Part shown: positions 23,555 through 27,070 of the stretch, in pieces | Position numbering within the stretch: the first letter of the stretch is position 1 | Layout of the letters: every line of letters begins with the position of its first letter | Origin: an uncultured Nitrospinaceae bacterium | Lineage (GTDB): Bacteria > Nitrospinota > Nitrospinia > Nitrospinales > VA-1 | Direction of reading: 5' to 3' | Assembly: GCA_913043155.1 (NCBI GenBank) | Contig: CAJWLY010000003.1 | Coordinates: 1 to 27,070, forward strand | DNA length: 27,070 nucleotides | Translations under genes and position numbers: made by a program | The notes under the pieces: model-generated | Database searches by the model: none | What the model saw: the letters and a program-made list of their open reading frames with translations, nothing else | Told to the model about the DNA's origin: nothing

Positions 23555-24415
23555 ATGAAAACATTTCTCGATTGGTCGACAGATCGCCTGGACCGTTCCG
23601 GAATTAAATTGTCCCGGCTGGAAGCCGAGGTACTTCTTGCGGGAGCCTTGTCCCTGAGCCGGGAAGAAATCTACCGCGCTCCGGAACGGGTTCTCAGTGA
23701 AGCGGAGCGGTCAATTTTGCAAACCTGCGTGGAGCGCCGCCTCCACCGGGAACCAATGGCTTATATCCTTGGCCACCGCGAATTCTGGTCGCTCGACTTC
23801 AAAGTAACCCCGAGCGTCCTCGTCCCCCGGCCAGAAACGGAAACCCTTATAGAAAGCCTGCTTGCTATGTACGCGGTAACTTCTGTAAACGGGCCGGTAC
23901 GTATACTGGATATCGGGACTGGATCGGGTATCGTTGCTGTTGTGGCGGCGCGGGAGATTCCCGAAAGCCAGGTAACGGCAACTGATTTTTCATCGGAAGC
24001 GCTTGCCGTCGCCAGAGAAAACGCATCGGCACACGGTGTATTTGATCAGATCAGTTTTGTTCAGGCCGATTTATTTCTCGGCGCTCCCGAGCCTCCGTAT
24101 GATTTCATCGTATCCAATCCGCCCTATATCGAAACCGGTTGTATGCATGACCTCATGCCCGACATACGCGATTTTGAACCACGCACCGCACTCGACGGTG
24201 GTATTGATGGACTGGATTTTTACAGGCGCATTGTTCCAGATGCGTTGAACCATCTTAAAACGGGCGGCGGACTGATCTTAGAAATTGGAGAAACCCAGGC
24301 GGAGGCGGTGAGTAATCTTCTCCACAGCGAAGAAGGATATGAATCGATTAAGGTGACACGCGATATTGGTGGGTACGACCGCGTTGTGTCTGCGAGAAAG
24401 CGAACGAATGGATAA
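23555..24415 (+). CDS. prmC: Peptide chain release factor glutamine methyltransferase
   Basis: PrmC uses S-adenosylmethionine to N5-methylate the glutamine of the GGQ motif in RF1 and RF2. From the ATG at 23555 the product has 286 residues: an N-terminal helical substrate-binding domain, PRPETETLIE near 91-100, SAM-binding motif LDIGTGSGIVAVV at 118-130, and catalytic NPPY at 188-191. A GTG at 23543 would add four residues; neither start has a good ribosome binding site. It lies 85 nt after prfA and overlaps murA by 8 nt. Confidence 0.94.
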   Translation: MKTFLDWSTDRLDRSGIKLSRLEAEVLLAGALSLSREEIYRAPERVLSEAERSILQTCVERRLHREPMAYILGHREFWSLDFKVTPSVLVPRPETETLIESLLAMYAVTSVNGPVRILDIGTGSGIVAVVAAREIPESQVTATDFSSEALAVARENASAHGVFDQISFVQADLFLGAPEPPYDFIVSNPPYIETGCMHDLMPDIRDFEPRTALDGGIDGLDFYRRIVPDALNHLKTGGGLILEIGETQAEAVSNLLHSEEGYESIKVTRDIGGYDRVVSARKRTNG

Positions 24416-25661
24416 AATCGTTATCGAGGGAGGAGGGCGCTTAGAAGGCGCGGTAGTCATCAGCGGAGCAAAAAATGCTGTGTTGCCCATTATGGCGGCG
24501 ACGCTTCTGACTGCGGGCCAAAACGAAATTGACGGAGTGCCTCGTGTTCGCGACGTCATCACCATGCTTCGTCTGCTTAACGATCTCGGCGCCCGCACCG
24601 AATCTTTTGAAAGGGGCCACATCGTCCTCGACACCTCAGGTGTCAACAATTATGAAGCGCCTTACGAACTCGTCTCTACCATGCGGGCTTCATGCCTCGT
24701 GCTGGGGCCGCTTCTAGCACGGTTGGGCCGAGCCAAAGTGTCGCTTCCAGGGGGGTGCGCCATCGGGGCTAGGCCACTGGACCTGCATATTCGCGGGCTG
24801 GAGGCAATGGGTGCAGAGATTAGGCTGGAACAGGGGTACATCTATGGAAGCGTCAAACAGCTCAAGGGGACGAGGTATTATTTCGATACTGTGACCGTCA
24901 CCGGTACTGCCAACCTGATGATGGCCGCCGCGTTGGCCGAAGGTGAAACCGTTCTAGAGAACGCTGCCAAGGAGCCCGAGGTGGTATTCCTCGCAGACGT
25001 GCTCAACCAAGCAGGAGCTAAGATTGAAGGACAGGGCACCGACACCCTCGTCATCCAAGGGGTGCCATCTCTCAAGCCCATCGACTGCCGGATTTTTCCC
25101 GATAGAATCGAAACGGGTACTTACATGATCGCTGCTGCTATCACGCGGGGTGACGTTGAGATTCAAAATTGCGTGCCCCTGCACGTCGAACCGCTGACCC
25201 TCAAGCTAAGGCAGGCGGGAATTATAGTGGACAACAATGGGACTAGCCTGCATGTGAACGGTGACAGCCCGTTCGAAGGAGTCAATATTACGACTCAACC
25301 CTATCCCGGATTTGCGACGGATCTGCAGGCCCAGTTTATGGCTTTAATGACGCTGGCCAAGGGGCAGAGCATCATTTTTGAAACCGTATTTGAAAACCGA
25401 TTCATGCATGCGGCCGAGCTCAATCGAATGGGTGCGGACATTACCGTGCAGGGTCATACTGCTGTGGTGAGCGGCGTCGGACAATTAAGCGGCGCCCAAC
25501 TCATGGCGACCGACCTGCGAGCCAGCGCTTCACTGGTTTTGGCGGCGTTGGCCGCGACCGGTGAGTCCACTATCTCCAGGGTATATCATATCGATCGCGG
25601 ATACTTGGACATGGAAGAAAAACTGTCGCGCCTCGGCGCAAAGATATTCCGGACAAAGTAA
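24408..25661 (+). CDS. murA: UDP-N-acetylglucosamine 1-carboxyvinyltransferase
   Basis: MurA transfers enolpyruvate from PEP to UDP-GlcNAc, the first committed step of peptidoglycan synthesis. The 417-residue product starts MDKIVIEGGGRLEGAVVISG, with Lys22-Asn23 at the usual UDP-GlcNAc/PEP site, and the mobile loop PGGCAIGARPLDLH whose Cys117 is the fosfomycin-reactive residue. The C-terminal ATDLRASASLVLAALAATGE is also typical. The ATG at 24408 lies inside the end of prmC (8-nt overlap); an in-frame GTG or ATG further upstream would add atypical residues. Length is normal. Confidence 0.96.
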   Translation: MDKIVIEGGGRLEGAVVISGAKNAVLPIMAATLLTAGQNEIDGVPRVRDVITMLRLLNDLGARTESFERGHIVLDTSGVNNYEAPYELVSTMRASCLVLGPLLARLGRAKVSLPGGCAIGARPLDLHIRGLEAMGAEIRLEQGYIYGSVKQLKGTRYYFDTVTVTGTANLMMAAALAEGETVLENAAKEPEVVFLADVLNQAGAKIEGQGTDTLVIQGVPSLKPIDCRIFPDRIETGTYMIAAAITRGDVEIQNCVPLHVEPLTLKLRQAGIIVDNNGTSLHVNGDSPFEGVNITTQPYPGFATDLQAQFMALMTLAKGQSIIFETVFENRFMHAAELNRMGADITVQGHTAVVSGVGQLSGAQLMATDLRASASLVLAALAATGESTISRVYHIDRGYLDMEEKLSRLGAKIFRTK

Positions 25662-25698
25662 GGCTTCTTTTTCGGTAACCCCTACACATCCGAGGGAT

Positions 25699-26793
25699 AT
25701 GGGAGCTATCACCACATCTTCACTCGATAAAGAAGAGATCCATCATCTTGCGTTATGGATGCCGAATTGGATCGGTGATGTTGTTTTAGCACTACCTGCA
25801 CTGCAGTCCCTGCGCGGACAGTATCCGAACGCGCGACTCACCGCGATTGTTCGGCCGCCCTCTGACGAAGTGTTGTCAAGCCATCCGGCTATAGACAGCG
25901 TTATCCGGTTTCCGCGGAATCAGAGAGACGGACTCTTAGCGCAGGTGAATTACGCGCGTGGATTAAGCAAGTATAGGTTTGACTTAGGGGTGGTATTTCC
26001 TAACTCTTTTCATAGCGCGCTGATGTTTGCACTTGCCGGAGCTCGGTTCCGGATGGGTTACGCAACCGAGAGACGCGGGATATTTCTCACCCATCCCCTT
26101 CCTGTGACCAATGTGGCAAAAAAAACTGAGTACCGCGTGGACTATTTTTACAAGATCCTCACGCCGGTGAACCCAGGACCCCGGCCGGACCAGTTCGATT
26201 CCATCTGGTCGAAAGATGGTGGGCCAGTGCTTGAAGAAGTTCTGCGTAAGATTAGGGTGAATTCAAACGATCTTTTTGTGACCTTGCACCCGGGCACCTC
26301 CAAGCCCGAGCGTGCTTGGCATGCTGAGCGGTTCGGTGTCCTTTGCCAGAAACTTATCAAGGAGTACCGGATGAAGATCATTCTTCTCGGGAATGAGCGT
26401 GAGCATGGGTTGTTGGAGAAAATTCAAGGACTTTGTCCACCCGAGACGACATACATCGTGCCCCGACTCAACCTGCTTGAAATAACTCGGGTCCTCGAGG
26501 CAAGTCAGTTGTTCATCGGTAACGACAGCGGTATGATGCACCTTGCCGCGCTAGTGGGAACGCCCATCGTCGGTATTTTTGGTCCGGGCCACCCTGGGAC
26601 AACTGGACCTTACCTCCTGCCCGAGAAGCAGGAAATCGTGACACGCCAATATCCCTGTTCTCCCTGCCGGCAACGGTTTTTCAAGGAATGCAAACCCTCA
26701 CCCTACCACAAGCCCCTTTGCCTAGAGGACATCAGTGTAAAGGATGTTTCCGAAGCCGTGGAGCGCATTGTTAAACGATTGGAGATTCCCTAA
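25699..26793 (+). CDS. GT9 heptosyltransferase, WaaF-like
   Basis: Members of glycosyltransferase family 9 add ADP-heptose to the LPS inner core at the cytoplasmic face of the inner membrane. The 364-residue product has MPNWIGDVVLALPALQSLRG at 21-40, HPGTSKPERAWHAERF at 197-212 and the nucleotide-sugar site NDSGMMHLAAL at 275-285, then FGPGHPGTTGP. A C-terminal cysteine set (CSPC, then Cys331 and Cys341) is typical of heptosyltransferase II (WaaF, formerly RfaF). The ATG at 25699 was chosen because GAGGG lies just upstream; a longer in-frame reading from 25561 lies inside murA. It follows murA by 37 nt. WaaF is likely, but WaaC or WaaQ types cannot be excluded. Confidence 0.87.
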   Translation: MGAITTSSLDKEEIHHLALWMPNWIGDVVLALPALQSLRGQYPNARLTAIVRPPSDEVLSSHPAIDSVIRFPRNQRDGLLAQVNYARGLSKYRFDLGVVFPNSFHSALMFALAGARFRMGYATERRGIFLTHPLPVTNVAKKTEYRVDYFYKILTPVNPGPRPDQFDSIWSKDGGPVLEEVLRKIRVNSNDLFVTLHPGTSKPERAWHAERFGVLCQKLIKEYRMKIILLGNEREHGLLEKIQGLCPPETTYIVPRLNLLEITRVLEASQLFIGNDSGMMHLAALVGTPIVGIFGPGHPGTTGPYLLPEKQEIVTRQYPCSPCRQRFFKECKPSPYHKPLCLEDISVKDVSEAVERIVKRLEIP

Positions 26794-26861
26794 CAGGGTA
26801 CCGGAGGTTTATCGCAAGGCACGCAGAGGGCACCGAAAGTCGGTTGCCAATCGATCCGGTC

Positions 26862-26891
26862 GAAGATCGCTTACCCCGCATAGAAGATCGC
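26862..26891. repeat. Short direct repeat upstream of the last gene
   Basis: GAAGATCGC occurs at 26862-26870 and again at 26883-26891, a 21-nt period (two helical turns), about 30-60 nt ahead of the promoter candidate at 26920. It could be a binding site for a dimeric regulator, or chance. Confidence 0.25.
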
Positions 26892-26919
26892 AAATTTACA
26901 CTCCAGCGTATTAATTTTC

Positions 26920-26948
26920 TTGAAACGGCTGTTCCTCAGGCATATTTT
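26920..26948 (+). promoter_or_regulatory. Candidate sigma70-type promoter for the zinc-ribbon gene
   Basis: TTGAAA at 26920-26925 and TATTTT at 26943-26948 are separated by exactly 17 nt. Transcription would start near 26955, about 28 nt before the ATG at 26983. Together with the 189-nt gap after the heptosyltransferase gene, this suggests a new transcription unit. Confidence 0.45.
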
Positions 26949-26982
26949 AAACTTGAGAGTTTAATTCTATCGAGGTGACTCA

Positions 26983-27070
26983 ATGCCTTACTGTCCTGAG
27001 TGCAAGGAAGAGTTTCGTCCCGAGATCAAAACTTGCCCGACCTGTGAAGTGGCGCTTGAAGCCAAACTTT
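26983..27070 (+). CDS. Zinc-ribbon protein, partial at window end
   Basis: An ATG at 26983, with GAGGTGA 4 nt upstream, opens a reading frame that runs off the window after 29 codons. The visible part starts MPYCPECKEEFRPEIKTCPT and has two CxxC pairs (Cys4, Cys7, Cys18, Cys21), an N-terminal zinc ribbon. Such ribbons precede many different domains, so the function cannot be told from this fragment. Confidence 0.75.
   Translation, partial: MPYCPECKEEFRPEIKTCPTCEVALEAKL

Noticed and set aside
25561..25698. 46-residue N-terminal extension of the heptosyltransferase
   Set aside because: It would lie mostly inside the end of murA in another frame; a good Shine-Dalgarno and normal family length support the start at 25699.

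Overview
The window is a bacterial chromosomal segment built around the conserved translation gene cluster. Nearly all of 3-18374 is one co-directional run on the + strand holding the classical str, S10, spc and alpha blocks end to end: rpsG-fusA-tuf, rpsJ-rplC-rplD-rplW-rplB-rpsS-rplV-rpsC-rplP-rpmC-rpsQ, rplN-rplX-rplE-rpsN-rpsH-rplF-rplR-rpsE-rplO-secY-adk, then infA-rpmJ-rpsM-rpsK-rpsD-rpoA-rplQ. Intergenic gaps never exceed about 75 nt, several stop and start codons overlap, and even tuf (str) and rpsJ (S10) overlap, so the blocks look physically merged. Two genes usually found in this order are absent from their slots: rpmD (L30) between rpsE and rplO, and map (methionine aminopeptidase) between adk and infA.

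From 18435 to 20273 two genes run on the - strand: a cysteine-rich YkgJ-type putative metal-binding protein and a PflX/COG1313-type radical SAM protein. They are separated by about 440 nt that holds a doubtful 42-codon ORF. A further 535 nt, with paired C and G homopolymer tracts, separates the radical SAM gene from rho.

From 20809 to 26793 the + strand carries rho (termination factor), rpmE (L31), prfA (RF1), prmC (which methylates the GGQ glutamine of RF1), murA (first committed step of peptidoglycan synthesis) and a GT9 heptosyltransferase like WaaF (LPS inner core). After a short gap with a plausible sigma70-type promoter, a zinc-ribbon protein starts at 26983 and is cut by the window end.

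Organism: a heptosyltransferase beside murA indicates a Gram-negative, LPS-bearing bacterium with peptidoglycan. GC content is middling, TTG and GTG starts are common, S14 is the short zinc type, and the zinc-binding forms of S4, S14, L24, L31 and L36 are all present. The order rho-rpmE-prfA-prmC-murA and the zinc-type adenylate kinase fit Deltaproteobacteria in the broad sense or neighbouring phyla such as Nitrospinota. This placement is inference from gene order and protein style, and I hold it weakly.

This is mainly a housekeeping region. I see no mobile element, CRISPR array, tRNA, rRNA, toxin or defence system. The points worth a second look are the long Lys/Ala/Pro tail on L17, the two missing genes, a 5-codon mini-ORF coupled to rplC, the - strand Fe-S/metal gene pair, the small ORF at 19078, and the C8/G9 inverted repeat ahead of rho.
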